Of a stretch of DNA of 64,000 nt, positions 17,562-25,969 are shown piece after piece (positions within the stretch are counted from its first letter, which is position 1; every line of letters begins with the position of its first letter). The DNA lies in contig NZ_CP166730.1 of the NCBI RefSeq assembly GCF_041320665.1, forward strand, positions 1,798,001-1,862,000, written 5' to 3'. Below the pieces are notes generated by a model that searched no databases, had not been told where the DNA came from, and was given only the letters and a program-made list of their open reading frames with translations. Origin of the DNA: Comamonas sp. GB3 AK4-5 (GTDB lineage Bacteria > Pseudomonadota > Gammaproteobacteria > Burkholderiales > Burkholderiaceae_C). Made by a program: the position numbers and the translations under genes.

Positions 17562-18665
17562 ATGCAAGGCAATATCCTGACACCCCGGGGCTGGGTTCTG
17601 GGGCGGGTTCACGTTGGAGAGGATGGGCGCATCACGCACATAGAAGGGGTTGCGACCTCACCCGAGTCCAACCCCGAACCCTATGTGCTGCCCGGCTTTG
17701 TCGACCTGCTCAACCACGGAGGGGGCGGCGCCGATTTCATGGATGGAGAGCAGACCGTGCCGATCATCTTGCGCACCCATGTGCGCTTTGGCACGACCAG
17801 TCTTCTAGGCAGCACCATGACCTCGCCGCATGCGGTTTTGCTGCCTGCCCTGCAGCAGCTGGAGAAGGCCGGGCGTGAGCGGCCGCCAGGGGCAGCGCGC
17901 ATGCTGGGCGTCCACCTGGAGGGGCCTTACATCAACCCTGGCAAGCTGGGCGCGCAAGCCAATAGCTCGGCCGTGGCGACGCGCGATGAGGTCGAGGAAT
18001 ATCTGGCAGCCGCTCCGATTCGCATCGTCACTCTGGCGCCCGAGCTGCCGGGACATCTGGACATCGTCGCCTTGCTGGCGCGGCACGGTGTACGGGTGCA
18101 GCTGGGCCATACCTTGGGCAGCTATGAGGATGCCATCGCCGCGCTGCAGCAGGGCGCCAGCGGCTTCACGCATTTGTTCAATGCCATGACGGCACTGGAA
18201 CACAGGGCTCCCGGCATGGTGGCTGCAGCGTTGGCCCATGCGGAGTTTGCCGAGCTGATCCCCGATCTGCTGCATGTGCATCCGGGGGCCATACGTGCGG
18301 CGCTGCGTGCAATTCCGCGTCTGTACGCAGTGACCGATGCCACGGCTGCTGCCGGCATGCCCGACGGCAGCTACCACCTTGGTGAGCAGACCGTGTTCAA
18401 GACCCGGGGCAGTGTGCGCCTGGCTGACGGCACGCTGGCGGGCAGCGCGCTGACCATGGACCAGGCGCTGCGCAATTTGGTGGACATAGGCCTTGCGCTG
18501 GAGGATGCCTCGCGGCGTGTCTCGCTGTACCCGGCCCAGTACCTGGGTCTGGCCGACCGGGGCCTGCTGGCCATTGGCGCCTGGGCCGACATCACGGTGT
18601 TGAATCGCGATCTCGAGGTGAAAGCGGTCTTTGTGGAAGGGGAGTTCTGTGTCGAAAATGCTTGA
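17562..18665 (+). CDS. nagA: N-acetylglucosamine-6-phosphate deacetylase
   Basis: NagA removes acetate from GlcNAc-6-P to give glucosamine-6-P. The 367-residue enzyme shows the amidohydrolase motifs: PGFVDLLNHGGGG near the N-terminus, GVHLEGPYINP with the metal Glu, QLGHTLGSYEDA, THLFNAMT and VTDATAAAG with the catalytic Asp. ATG 17562 is listed. A GTG at 17550 overlaps the nagE stop (GTGA) and would add four residues, so either start is possible. The 3' end overlaps the deaminase gene by 17 bp, which implies translational coupling. Confidence 0.94.
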   Translation: MQGNILTPRGWVLGRVHVGEDGRITHIEGVATSPESNPEPYVLPGFVDLLNHGGGGADFMDGEQTVPIILRTHVRFGTTSLLGSTMTSPHAVLLPALQQLEKAGRERPPGAARMLGVHLEGPYINPGKLGAQANSSAVATRDEVEEYLAAAPIRIVTLAPELPGHLDIVALLARHGVRVQLGHTLGSYEDAIAALQQGASGFTHLFNAMTALEHRAPGMVAAALAHAEFAELIPDLLHVHPGAIRAALRAIPRLYAVTDATAAAGMPDGSYHLGEQTVFKTRGSVRLADGTLAGSALTMDQALRNLVDIGLALEDASRRVSLYPAQYLGLADRGLLAIGAWADITVLNRDLEVKAVFVEGEFCVENA

Positions 18666-19677
18666 AGAAGCGTGCAGCGCCCCGGGCGTGGTGGCCGCCC
18701 AGCTGGAACAGCTTGGGTTGGTCGATGCGTTTGTGCGGGAACTGTCGGGCCAAAGCCTGTCCGTGGTGCTGACGGTGGCGCGTGGCAGCTCTGACCATGC
18801 GGCAGCCTATTTTGCGAGCCTGGTGATGAACCGGCTGGGCTTGCCCGTGGCATCGCTGCCCATGTCTACGGTGACGCTGCACGACAGCCTGATGCAGGTG
18901 GAGGGGCAGTTGGCTGTGGCCTTTTCCCAGTCGGGGCGCAGCCCGGATTTGGTGGAAACCATGCAGGCCTTGCGTCGCGCGGGTGCCGCCACGCTGGCTC
19001 TGGTCAATGTGCCGGGCTCACCGCTGGCCCTGGCCTGCGATTACAGCCTGCCGCTGGCCGCTGGGGCAGAGCACAGTGTGGCCGCAACCAAGAGCTATAT
19101 CGCCATGCTGTCCATGTCGGCGCTGTTGGTTGCCCATCTGGAGTACGGCCGCCATGGGCGCGCGGAGCTGTTGGGTGCGCTGAGCAGCTTGCCGGCCGCC
19201 CTGCTTGTGGCTTTGGAGCAGGACTGGTCTGCCCTGACGCGCGAGTTGGGCGATGCCGAGCGCATGATGGTTGTGGGGCGTGGAGCCGGGCTGGGTGTTG
19301 CGCAGGAGGCAGCTCTCAAGCTCAAGGAGACCTCGGGGATTCAGGCCGAGGCTTTCTCCGGCGCTGAGGTGCGCCACGGCCCCATGGAGATCATAGAAAA
19401 GGACTACCCGCTGCTGGTGTTGGCGCCCCGTGGGCCGGAACAGCTGGGCTTGCTGGCCCTTGCCTCGGAAATGCGCGCACGTGGCGCCAAAGTGCTGCTG
19501 GCCGCGCCCAAGGGCACGCCAGAGGTGGCGCTGCCGATTGCCGAGACCGGCCATGTGTTGTTGGATCCGATCTCGGTCATCCAAAGCTTTTATCCTGCAG
19601 CCGAGCAACTGGCACGCGCGCGCGGGCGAGAGCCTGACGCACCCCGGCATTTGCACAAGGTCACGCAGACGCGTTGA
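18649..19677 (+). CDS. SIS-type glucosamine-6-phosphate deaminase (NagB-II)
   Basis: The 342-residue protein has two SIS sugar-isomerase domains without the glutaminase domain of GlmS. Visible motifs are VARGSSDHAAAYF and SQSGRSPDLVE in the first, and VGRGAGLGVAQEAALKLKE plus GAEVRHGPME in the second. In this operon it is predicted to convert glucosamine-6-P to fructose-6-P and ammonia, replacing classical NagB. GTG 18649 is chosen because GGAAGGGGAG lies just upstream. It overlaps nagA. This last gene of the operon is followed by a strong hairpin terminator. Confidence 0.9.
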   Translation: MSKMLEEACSAPGVVAAQLEQLGLVDAFVRELSGQSLSVVLTVARGSSDHAAAYFASLVMNRLGLPVASLPMSTVTLHDSLMQVEGQLAVAFSQSGRSPDLVETMQALRRAGAATLALVNVPGSPLALACDYSLPLAAGAEHSVAATKSYIAMLSMSALLVAHLEYGRHGRAELLGALSSLPAALLVALEQDWSALTRELGDAERMMVVGRGAGLGVAQEAALKLKETSGIQAEAFSGAEVRHGPMEIIEKDYPLLVLAPRGPEQLGLLALASEMRARGAKVLLAAPKGTPEVALPIAETGHVLLDPISVIQSFYPAAEQLARARGREPDAPRHLHKVTQTR

Positions 19678-19712
19678 ATGCATGCAACGCTGAAGGGAAG
19701 TGCGGCACAAAG

Positions 19713-19744
19713 AAAAAAGGCCTGCACATGGTGCAGGCCTTTTG
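19713..19744 (+). terminator. Terminator after the nag operon
   Basis: AAAAGGCCTGCAC and GTGCAGGCCTTTT form a perfect 13-bp stem with a 3-base loop and A and T runs on either side. It ends the nag operon and could also stop transcripts of the tRNA-Asn array arriving on the minus strand. Confidence 0.9.
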
Positions 19745-19747
19745 ATG

Positions 19748-19823
19748 TGGCTCCCCGACCTGGGCTCGAACCAGGGACCTGCGGATTAACAGTCCGTCGC
19801 TCTACCGACTGAGCTATCAGGGA
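19748..19823 (-). tRNA. tRNA-Asn (GTT), copy 4
   Basis: A 76-nt cloverleaf on the minus strand with anticodon GTT in CTGTTAA and an encoded CCA end. It is the last of four near-identical tandem copies in transcription order. Confidence 0.97.
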
Positions 19824-19866
19824 ATAATCGGTATTGGCTGCGTGCGATTGCGCAGCCTGCAAATTT

Positions 19867-19942
19867 TGGCTCCCCGACCTGGGCTCGAACCAGGGACCTG
19901 CGGATTAACAGTCCGTCGCTCTACCGACTGAGCTATCAGGGA
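19867..19942 (-). tRNA. tRNA-Asn (GTT), copy 3
   Basis: Same 76-nt sequence and CCA end as its neighbours. It starts 119 bp from the adjacent copy, and the spacers are also near-identical. Confidence 0.97.
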
Positions 19943-19985
19943 ATAATCGGTGTTGGCTGCATGCGATTGTGCAGCCTGGAAATTT

Positions 19986-20061
19986 TGGCTCCCCGACCTG
20001 GGCTCGAACCAGGGACCTGCGGATTAACAGTCCGTCGCTCTACCGACTGAGCTATCAGGGA
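19986..20061 (-). tRNA. tRNA-Asn (GTT), copy 2
   Basis: Same 76-nt tRNA-Asn sequence on the minus strand, with anticodon GTT and encoded CCA. Confidence 0.97.
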
Positions 20062-20107
20062 ACATTTCGGTGTTGGCCGCGTACGATTGCACGGCCAGTA
20101 AAAAAGG

Positions 20108-20183
20108 TGGCTCCCCGACCTGGGCTCGAACCAGGGACCTGCGGATTAACAGTCCGTCGCTCTACCGACTGAGCTATCAGGGA
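20108..20183 (-). tRNA. tRNA-Asn (GTT), copy 1
   Basis: Promoter-proximal copy of the array. The 76-nt sequence, GTT anticodon and encoded CCA match the other three. Confidence 0.97.
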
Positions 20184-20194
20184 ACAAGACGTCG

Positions 20195-20228
20195 ATTATA
20201 TACACAGAAAAAAACGACCCACGGCAAA
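20195..20228 (-). promoter_or_regulatory. Promoter of the tRNA-Asn array
   Basis: On the minus strand a perfect TATAAT lies at 20200-20195, about 11 bp before the first tRNA. The upstream -35 region is less clear; TTGCCG at 20228-20223 has an over-long spacer. Confidence 0.55.
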
Positions 20229-20286
20229 ACGCACCGAAAAATCGTGAGGCCTTGCGCTTTGCATGCGCAGAGATCGCCAATACGCT

Positions 20287-20700
20287 CTAAGGCTCGGGGC
20301 GGATCCACAGCCAAGCCATCACCACGGCCATGCAGCCTGTGGCCAAAAGCCTTACCCAGGTGGGCGTGGGTGCCAGCCACAGCACGGCTGCACTGAGGAC
20401 CATCATGGCGGCTGCACTGTACTTGGCCTTGCGGCTGACCTGGCCACCTTGGCTCCAGTTCAGCAGCATGGGGCCGAACAACTTGTGCTGCCACAGCCAG
20501 GCATGCAGGCGCGGCGAACTGCGTGCGGCGGCCCAGCCTGCAATCAAAATGAAGACGGTGGTGGGCAGGCCTGGAATGAAGATGCCTGCAATGCCCAGCC
20601 CCAAACTGGTGATGGCCAGCAGGCGCAACAGCAAGCGCGTCAGCCAGTTGGCTGCGGGCCGGTGCGCGGGGGGCAGAAGAGGAGGGGGAGTGTCAGGCAC
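20287..20700 (-). CDS. ybaN: YbaN-like DUF454 inner-membrane protein
   Basis: The 137-residue protein belongs to the DUF454 family of small inner-membrane proteins whose function is not known. The core GLAGIFIPGLPTTVF-like stretch (here LGIAGIFIPGLPTTVFILIA) and RLHAWLWQHKLFGP are typical. Three to four hydrophobic segments are visible. It stands alone on the minus strand between the tRNA array and a deformylase gene. There is no sign of an operon partner. Confidence 0.85.
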   Translation of the reverse strand: MPDTPPPLLPPAHRPAANWLTRLLLRLLAITSLGLGIAGIFIPGLPTTVFILIAGWAAARSSPRLHAWLWQHKLFGPMLLNWSQGGQVSRKAKYSAAAMMVLSAAVLWLAPTPTWVRLLATGCMAVVMAWLWIRPEP

Positions 20701-20826
20701 GCGGAGCTGGGGAGGGGAAACAGCCGCATTGTGCCTGCTCGTGTGCTTGGCACGCTATGCTTTTCCTTGTAAGAAGCAGGCTTGCCGGTGGCGGCCAGGT
20801 GCGTTCTTGCGAGAAAGTGAATTCCT

Positions 20827-21366
20827 ATGGCTATATGCCCTATCTTGAAAATGGGTGATCCACTGCTGCTGCTGCAGGCGAAGCCAGTGCTGCAGTTCGA
20901 CACTCCGGCATTGCATGCCCTGATTGCCGACTTGCGCGACACCATGCGCGCAGCCAATGGTGCCGGTATTGCCGCGCCGCAAATCGGTGTCAGCCAGCAG
21001 GTGGTGATCTTCGGCTCGGAGCAGCGCAACCCGCGCTATCCGGATCGTCCCCTGGTGCCGCCCACGGTGTTGGTCAACCCCACGATCACGCCGCTGTCGC
21101 AGGAAGAAGAAAGCGATTGGGAGGGCTGCCTGTCCGTGCCCGGGCTGCGTGGCTGGGTGCCGAGGTGGCAGCATATTCGCTACACCGGCTTTGACCCGCA
21201 AGGCCGGCCCATAGACCGCACGGTGGAAGGCTTTCACGCCCGGGTGGTGCAGCATGAGTGCGACCACCTGTGGGGCAAGCTCTACCCCATGCGTGTGCGG
21301 GACTTCAGCCGATTCGGCTACACCGAGGTGCTGTTCCCAGACATCAGCGCGGCCGAGGACGATTGA
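20827..21366 (+). CDS. def: Peptide deformylase
   Basis: The 179-residue metalloenzyme removes the formyl group from the N-terminus of new proteins. All three motifs are present: [18 protein letters not shown] with the metal Cys, and QHECDHLWG with the two metal His and the catalytic Glu. It is not next to fmt, so it is probably a second deformylase rather than the one in the def-fmt operon; that is an inference from position only. The gene stands alone. Confidence 0.95.
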   Translation: MAICPILKMGDPLLLLQAKPVLQFDTPALHALIADLRDTMRAANGAGIAAPQIGVSQQVVIFGSEQRNPRYPDRPLVPPTVLVNPTITPLSQEEESDWEGCLSVPGLRGWVPRWQHIRYTGFDPQGRPIDRTVEGFHARVVQHECDHLWGKLYPMRVRDFSRFGYTEVLFPDISAAEDD

Positions 21367-21434
21367 AGGCTGCTGGTGCGCCATGGGCAGCACCAGCCGT
21401 GCGCTATTTAGCGTTTAGATCGTGAACACGACTC

Positions 21435-21920
21435 TTAGTCGCGGAAGTTGTTGAAGGACAGTGGGTGGTCGGCCAGGTCCTTGCGGATCAAGGCCATGGC
21501 GGCTTGCAGATCGTCGCGCTTGGCGCCGGTCACGCGCACGCTTTCGCCCTGGATGGCGGCCTGCACCTTCAGCTTGCTGTCTTTCAGCAGTTTCTGCAGC
21601 TTTTTGGCCAGCTCGGACTCGATGCCGTTCTTCACGGTAATGACCTGCTTGACCTTGTCGCCGCCAATCTTCTGTGCCTTGCCCACATCGAGGAAGCGCA
21701 CATCCACATTGCGCTTGGTGAGCTTGTTGCGCAGCAGGTCTTCCACTTGCTGCAGCTGGAACTCGGCGTCACCGAACATGGTGATTTCTTTGTCTTTCAA
21801 CTCCACAGCGGCCGATGTGCCTTTGAAGTCGAAGCGGGTGCCAATTTCCTTGGAGGCGTTTTCTACAGCGTTTTTGACTTCGACGAAGTCGGCTTCCAGC
21901 ACGGTGTCAAAAGAAGGCAT
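21435..21920 (-). CDS. yajQ: YajQ family nucleotide-binding protein
   Basis: The 161-residue protein matches the YajQ/UPF0234 family. It starts [22 protein letters not shown] and contains [17 protein letters not shown] and the conserved end [11 protein letters not shown] Xanthomonas relative binds cyclic di-GMP and works with a LysR regulator, but the role here is unknown. ATG 21920 is chosen as the conserved start, although the frame stays open upstream into the murB leader. It is divergent from murB. Confidence 0.93.
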   Translation of the reverse strand: MPSFDTVLEADFVEVKNAVENASKEIGTRFDFKGTSAAVELKDKEITMFGDAEFQLQQVEDLLRNKLTKRNVDVRFLDVGKAQKIGGDKVKQVITVKNGIESELAKKLQKLLKDSKLKVQAAIQGESVRVTGAKRDDLQAAMALIRKDLADHPLSFNNFRD

Positions 21921-22017
21921 GGTGTGACTCTTTCCTTGTATGGGGTGGAAATGGAGGAGATGGGGCCATCCGCCGGCTGCGCAATCCTCTGCGTGCGGCG
22001 GTGCGACAATTGAAGGG

Positions 22018-23076
22018 ATGTTAGTCGAGAAAAACGCCCCCCTGCAGGACTGCAATACCTTTGGCATCGTGGCCAGCGCCGATACGCTGGTGCGCGCGCG
22101 CAGTGCAGCCGATGTGCAGACGTTTGCCGCCAGCCCGGTCTACCGTGGCCGGCGCACCCTGGTGCTGGGAGGGGGCAGCAATATGGTGCTCACCGGCGAT
22201 GTGATTGACGCCGTGGTGCTGAAAATGGAAATCACCGGCCTGCGCCTGGTGGAAGAGACCGAGCGGCACTGGATTGTTGAAGCCGGCGCCGGTGAGCGCT
22301 GGCATGACCTGGTGGCCTGGAGTGTGGCCCAGGGTTATGGTGGGCTGGAGAACCTGGCCCTGGTGCCGGGCACAGTGGGAGCGGCGCCGGTGCAGAACAT
22401 CGGCGCCTATGGCGTGGAGCTGCAGGACCGCTTCCATTCCCTGGATGCCGTAGATCTGCGCACGGGCGAGGCATTCACGCTGAATGCTGCGCAATGCGCG
22501 TTCGGCTACCGCGACTCTATCTTCAAGCATGCTCCCGGCAACGATGGGCGCGGCATGGGCCTGGCGGGCTGCGCCGTGATTTGCGCCGTGCGCCTGGCCT
22601 TGCCCAAGTCCTGGAAGCCCGAGCTGGGCTATCTGGACCTGCAACGTCGCCAGCAGGAAGAGGGGGTGGCGGCGCCCACGGCACAGCAGATTTTCGACTG
22701 GGTGTGCGCCATACGCCGTGCCAAGCTGCCCGATCCGTCCGTGATCGGCAATGCCGGCAGCTTTTTCAAAAACCCCACGGTGACCGAAGACCAATGCCGC
22801 GACATCATCGCGCGCGAGCCCAAGGTGGTGCACTACCCCATGCCCGATGGCTCCATCAAGCTGGCGGCGGGCTGGCTGATTGACGCTTGCGGTTGGAAGG
22901 GCAAAACCATGGGCCACGCCGGTGTCTATGACAAGCAGGCCCTGGTGTTGGTCAACCGTGGCTCGGGTGGCGTCAGCGTCACCGGTGGCGAGGTGATGAC
23001 GCTGGCGCGCGCCATACAGACCAGTGTCTACGAGCGCTTTGGTATCCGCCTGGAGCCGGAGCCGGTAGTGGTCTAA
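22018..23076 (+). CDS. murB: UDP-N-acetylenolpyruvoylglucosamine reductase
   Basis: MurB reduces UDP-GlcNAc-enolpyruvate to UDP-MurNAc with NADPH and FAD during peptidoglycan synthesis. The 352-residue form belongs to the longer type I enzymes. Visible motifs are [16 protein letters not shown] (FAD site), [24 protein letters not shown] and GSFFKNP with the catalytic Ser context. ATG 22018 lies in AAGGGATG. The stop codon abuts the repeat element at 23076, so that element was inserted exactly at the gene end without breaking it. Confidence 0.96.
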   Translation: MLVEKNAPLQDCNTFGIVASADTLVRARSAADVQTFAASPVYRGRRTLVLGGGSNMVLTGDVIDAVVLKMEITGLRLVEETERHWIVEAGAGERWHDLVAWSVAQGYGGLENLALVPGTVGAAPVQNIGAYGVELQDRFHSLDAVDLRTGEAFTLNAAQCAFGYRDSIFKHAPGNDGRGMGLAGCAVICAVRLALPKSWKPELGYLDLQRRQQEEGVAAPTAQQIFDWVCAIRRAKLPDPSVIGNAGSFFKNPTVTEDQCRDIIAREPKVVHYPMPDGSIKLAAGWLIDACGWKGKTMGHAGVYDKQALVLVNRGSGGVSVTGGEVMTLARAIQTSVYERFGIRLEPEPVVV

Positions 23077-23344
23077 GAACGTGTTCACGATCTCTACGCA
23101 GGCGCGTTGGAGCGCAATCGGGATGAGTTCGAAGTGATGGGGTGCAGCTTGCACCGGGGTGCAAGCAAGGGCCAGCGCGAGGAAATCGCCCGATTTCGCT
23201 CCAACCCGAAGGGCCAGTGGCTTTGCGGGCGGCTTGCGTCGTTGCAAATCCTCGCAATAGCACAAGCTATTGCTGCGGTATTGCGCCTCGCACCCCATCC
23301 CGCAAAGACACTGGCGCGCCGCGAGGAGATTGTGAACACGTTCT
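23076..23344. repeat. MITE-like repeat with 18-bp terminal inverted repeats
   Basis: The ends AGAACGTGTTCACGATCT (23076-23093) and its inverse (23327-23344) match at 17 of 18 bases. The 269-bp interior has no credible gene. It contains a perfect hairpin, GCAATAGC-ACAA-GCTATTGC, near 23254-23273. A related core lies in the opposite orientation at about 28443-28504. The pattern fits a non-autonomous mobile repeat, but no target duplication was established. Confidence 0.7.
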
Positions 23345-23373
23345 CAGCTCCGTTCTCAGGCGTGGTGTCACGC

Positions 23374-23409
23374 AAAAAAAGCCGCCAGGCAATGACTGGC
23401 GGCTTTTTG
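23374..23409. terminator. Bidirectional terminator
   Basis: AAAAAAGCCGCCAG and CTGGCGGCTTTTTG pair around a short loop. It can end murB on the plus strand and the secreted protein gene on the minus strand. Confidence 0.85.
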
Positions 23410-23444
23410 TTGGGAGCGGGCTGCGGAGGCAGGCCGCGCTGTGC

Positions 23445-23933
23445 TTACTTCTTCCAGTAGCCGGGGCGAATCAGCAGGCTGTGGATGCGGTAGGGCGCCT
23501 TGTCTTCCACGGCAATGTCCATGGGTACAAAGGCCTTTTCGCACTGCAGCAGGAAGCCGCTGGCAAAGGACACGGGGCTGCGCATCTGGGCGGCAATCTT
23601 GCAGGCGCCCACGCTTTGGTGCACCTGCTGCAGCACTTCCTTCATTTGCTCGGCGCTGACTTGCTTGTTGAAGTCTTCGGTGAAGTGCTTGGCTTCCGGC
23701 AATGCGGCCTTGCCTTCGAAGGCGGCAAAAACACTTTGGAAGCGCTGGTTCAAGGCCTTCTCGGCAGCGGGGTTGGGCTGGGGAGCCTGCTGTTGCTGCG
23801 CCTGGGCATCGGCGGGCGCTGCGGGTGCAGTGGCGGCGTTGTCTTCGGCGGCAAAAGCGGGAGCTGCGACAGCAGCGGCCAGCAAGGTGGTAGCCAGTGC
23901 CTGACGGCTCCAGCGGCGGGTAGAACGGATCAT
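23445..23933 (-). CDS. Secreted protein of unknown function (DUF3887-like)
   Basis: The 162-residue protein has a signal peptide ending near AFAAED, then an Ala/Gln/Pro linker. It has a folded domain from about residue 60 with FQSVFAAFEGKAALPEAKHF and QMKEVLQQVHQSVGAC. That rhythm resembles DUF3887 domains, but I cannot confirm the family. Two Cys in the mature part may form a disulfide. ATG 23933 is chosen because it directly begins the signal peptide. It is a single gene with a good hairpin after it. Confidence 0.7.
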   Translation of the reverse strand: MIRSTRRWSRQALATTLLAAAVAAPAFAAEDNAATAPAAPADAQAQQQQAPQPNPAAEKALNQRFQSVFAAFEGKAALPEAKHFTEDFNKQVSAEQMKEVLQQVHQSVGACKIAAQMRSPVSFASGFLLQCEKAFVPMDIAVEDKAPYRIHSLLIRPGYWKK

Positions 23934-24192
23934 CAGCGCTCCTTTGCGCAAAAAACGTTGGGTGTCACTGTATCCGTAGTGTAAGTAGATGGCGTAACTC
24001 TTGGTTTTGGTAGCGCGCTGTGTACGGTTTTCCAGGGTTTGAGCGTGATATTTGTTGCAAAACAAGACGGAGTCTGCAAAGGCCGCGCCCTCAAAAAACG
24101 CTGCCGGGTCGGTGCTGGCTGGCGCTCCGTACCTGGCGACAGGTCATGGGATTGAGGAACTGCCTACAATCGCGGTCCGGCAATTTCGCCAC

Positions 24193-24230
24193 CCATGGGT
24201 TCCCTCGCCCCCATTCATCAAAAAGGAAAG
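24193..24230 (+). promoter_or_regulatory. preQ1-I riboswitch before yhhQ
   Basis: ATGGG (24195-24199) pairs with CCCAT (24210-24214) around TTCCCTCGC. This is followed by TCATCAAAAAGGAAAG, which holds the ribosome site of yhhQ. That layout (short stem, CCC-containing loop, A-rich tail, GGA) matches the preQ1-I class. Ligand binding would pair the loop with the tail and hide the ribosome site, giving translational shut-off. Confidence 0.78.
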
Positions 24231-24232
24231 CC

Positions 24233-24904
24233 ATGTGCTCTCTTCAGCGCACGCCGTCGCGCGTGCCGTTTTACCTCTCCGTTCTGGTGGCGTTTCACAT
24301 CGCCATCGTCATCGCCAGCAACTACCTGGTGCAGCTGCCCATCAATCTGCTGGGCTTTCACAGCACCTGGGGCGCCTTCAGCTTTCCCTTTATTTTTCTG
24401 GCCACGGATTTGACGGTGCGCCTGATCGGCAAGGTCCCGGCACGCCGCGTGATCACGCGGGCCATGCTGCCTGCGTTGCTGGCCTCTTATGTGGTGAGCG
24501 TGCTCTTCCATGAAGGCCACTTCAATGGCTGGGAAGCCCTGGGTGACTTCAACGGCTTTGTGTTTCGCATCGCCCTGGCCAGCTTCGCGGCCTATGTGCT
24601 GGGCCAGTTGTTGGACATCCAGGTGTTTGACCGCATACGCCAGCAAAGCCGCAACTGGTGGCTGGCGCCGGTTGCGGCCTCGGTGTTCGGCCAGGCGCTG
24701 GACACCGTGGCGTTTTTTGCGATTGCTTTCTGGCGCAGCGCCGATCCCTTTATGGCCGCCCACTGGGTGGAAATTGCCGCCGTGGACTATGTGATCAAGC
24801 TCTTGGTCAGCCTGCTGCTGTTCGTGCCGGCCTATGGCGTGATGCTGGCCGCCATTGTGCGTGCCATGGGCCAGGGAGCAGGGCCTGCGGTGACTGCACG
24901 ATAG
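24233..24904 (+). CDS. yhhQ: Queuosine precursor transporter YhhQ
   Basis: The 223-residue inner-membrane protein belongs to the VUT/QPTR family, which takes up preQ0 or preQ1 for queuosine in tRNA. It starts RVPFYLSVLVAFHIAIVIASNYLVQLP-like after a short basic N-terminus and has about six membrane segments. Typical motifs are FPFIFLATDLTVR and SVFGQALDTVAFFAIAF. ATG 24233 follows AAAGGAAAG, which is part of a preQ1 riboswitch. The switch independently supports the substrate. It is a single gene. Confidence 0.93.
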   Translation: MCSLQRTPSRVPFYLSVLVAFHIAIVIASNYLVQLPINLLGFHSTWGAFSFPFIFLATDLTVRLIGKVPARRVITRAMLPALLASYVVSVLFHEGHFNGWEALGDFNGFVFRIALASFAAYVLGQLLDIQVFDRIRQQSRNWWLAPVAASVFGQALDTVAFFAIAFWRSADPFMAAHWVEIAAVDYVIKLLVSLLLFVPAYGVMLAAIVRAMGQGAGPAVTAR

Positions 24905-24914
24905 CGCAGCAACA

Positions 24915-25853
24915 TCAGGGTGATGCGGGCCCTTGGGGCCGTGCCTCCCGCACGGCTTTTGTTGGTGAGGCGGAGGCCCGCGTCACCAGCAAGATGCCGA
25001 TGATGACGGGCAGCACGCCGATCAGGTCACGCCAGACCAATTGCTCGTCCAGTAACAGCCAGCCCATGAGCAGGCCCAGCGGCGGCGTCAGAAACAGCCA
25101 GGCACTGACCGTGCCCGCATCGGCACTGCGCAGCAGCGCAAACCACAGCAGATAGCCGCCCATAGACACCACGGCCACGCACCACAGCAGCGCGCCCAGG
25201 GTGTTGGCGCTGAACTGCACCGCAGACCAGGACTCGGTGGCCAGGCTCCAGGGCAGCATGATGGCGCTGGCCAGCAGCGTTTGCAGCCCCAGGCCGCCGA
25301 GCAGGCTGGCAGGCACGGTGATGCGTTTGAACAGCACGGTGCCGCACGAAAGAATCAGCAGCGCGCAGCCCACCAGCAGGGCGCCGCGCAGGCTGTCGCT
25401 GCCGCCGTGGCCTATGCGGCTGGAGACCACAAACACCACCCCGCCAAAGCCCAGCAACAACCCGACCAGCTTGCGCAGCGTCATGCGCTCACCCAGCAGG
25501 GGAATGGCCAGCAGCGCCACCAGAATCGGGCTGGCGCTGATGATGATGGTGGCCAGGCCCGAAGACAGCTGCCGCATGCCCAGCCAGCTCACGCCGAGGT
25601 AGAAAGCCTGGTTGCTGGCGGCCAGCAAGGCCAGAGCCAGCCAGTCGCGCGGCCCCAGCCGGAAGCGCTCGCCCTGGGCATAGGCCAGGGCGGTCAAGAC
25701 CAGTCCCGCCAGCAGAAAGCGCAGGCACAAAAACGCCAGCGGCGGGCAGTCGCGCAAAGCGAACTGGGTGGCGGGAAAGGCGCTGGCCCAGATTACGGTA
25801 AATGGCAGGGCCAGGGTGAATGCCTGGCGGTTGAAGCTGGCGTGGGTGGGCAT
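24915..25853 (-). CDS. EamA-family (DMT) transporter
   Basis: The 312-residue protein has ten hydrophobic segments in two EamA repeats, typical of drug/metabolite transporters. The first repeat has VIWASAFPATQFALRDCPPLAFLCLRFLLAG and the second ends in GWLLLDEQLVWRDLIGVLPVIIGILLV. These are quoted as landmarks only; the substrate cannot be read from the sequence. It is divergent from a LysR regulator, with a long inverted repeat between them. A regulator-target pair is therefore likely. ATG 25853 is chosen over a start 10 codons upstream. Confidence 0.85.
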   Translation of the reverse strand: MPTHASFNRQAFTLALPFTVIWASAFPATQFALRDCPPLAFLCLRFLLAGLVLTALAYAQGERFRLGPRDWLALALLAASNQAFYLGVSWLGMRQLSSGLATIIISASPILVALLAIPLLGERMTLRKLVGLLLGFGGVVFVVSSRIGHGGSDSLRGALLVGCALLILSCGTVLFKRITVPASLLGGLGLQTLLASAIMLPWSLATESWSAVQFSANTLGALLWCVAVVSMGGYLLWFALLRSADAGTVSAWLFLTPPLGLLMGWLLLDEQLVWRDLIGVLPVIIGILLVTRASASPTKAVREARPQGPASP

Positions 25854-25894
25854 GGTGTGGGTGCGTGCAAAGGGTGGGCCCACTGTAGGGATGG

Positions 25895-25955
25895 CTTGAT
25901 GGATTGGGAAATGAAAAGATCGGATGCTTAGAATTTGATTTCCCGATCCATCAAG
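25895..25955. promoter_or_regulatory. Inverted repeat between EamA and LysR genes
   Basis: CTTGATGGATTGGGAAAT (25895-25912) and GATTTCCCGATCCATCAAG (25937-25955) are inverted copies with one internal mismatch, 24 bp apart. The position suits an operator of the LysR protein controlling both genes. Confidence 0.6.
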
Positions 25956-25969
25956 TCAGGGCATGCACC

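Noticed and set aside
19590..20396. Short proteins with repeated WARTRDLRINSPS-like segments
   Set aside because: They are translations of tRNA-Asn copies, a known cause of false proteins.
23107..23460. Possible small protein inside the 269-bp repeat
   Set aside because: The frame is part of a repeat with no ribosome site and continues across the terminator.
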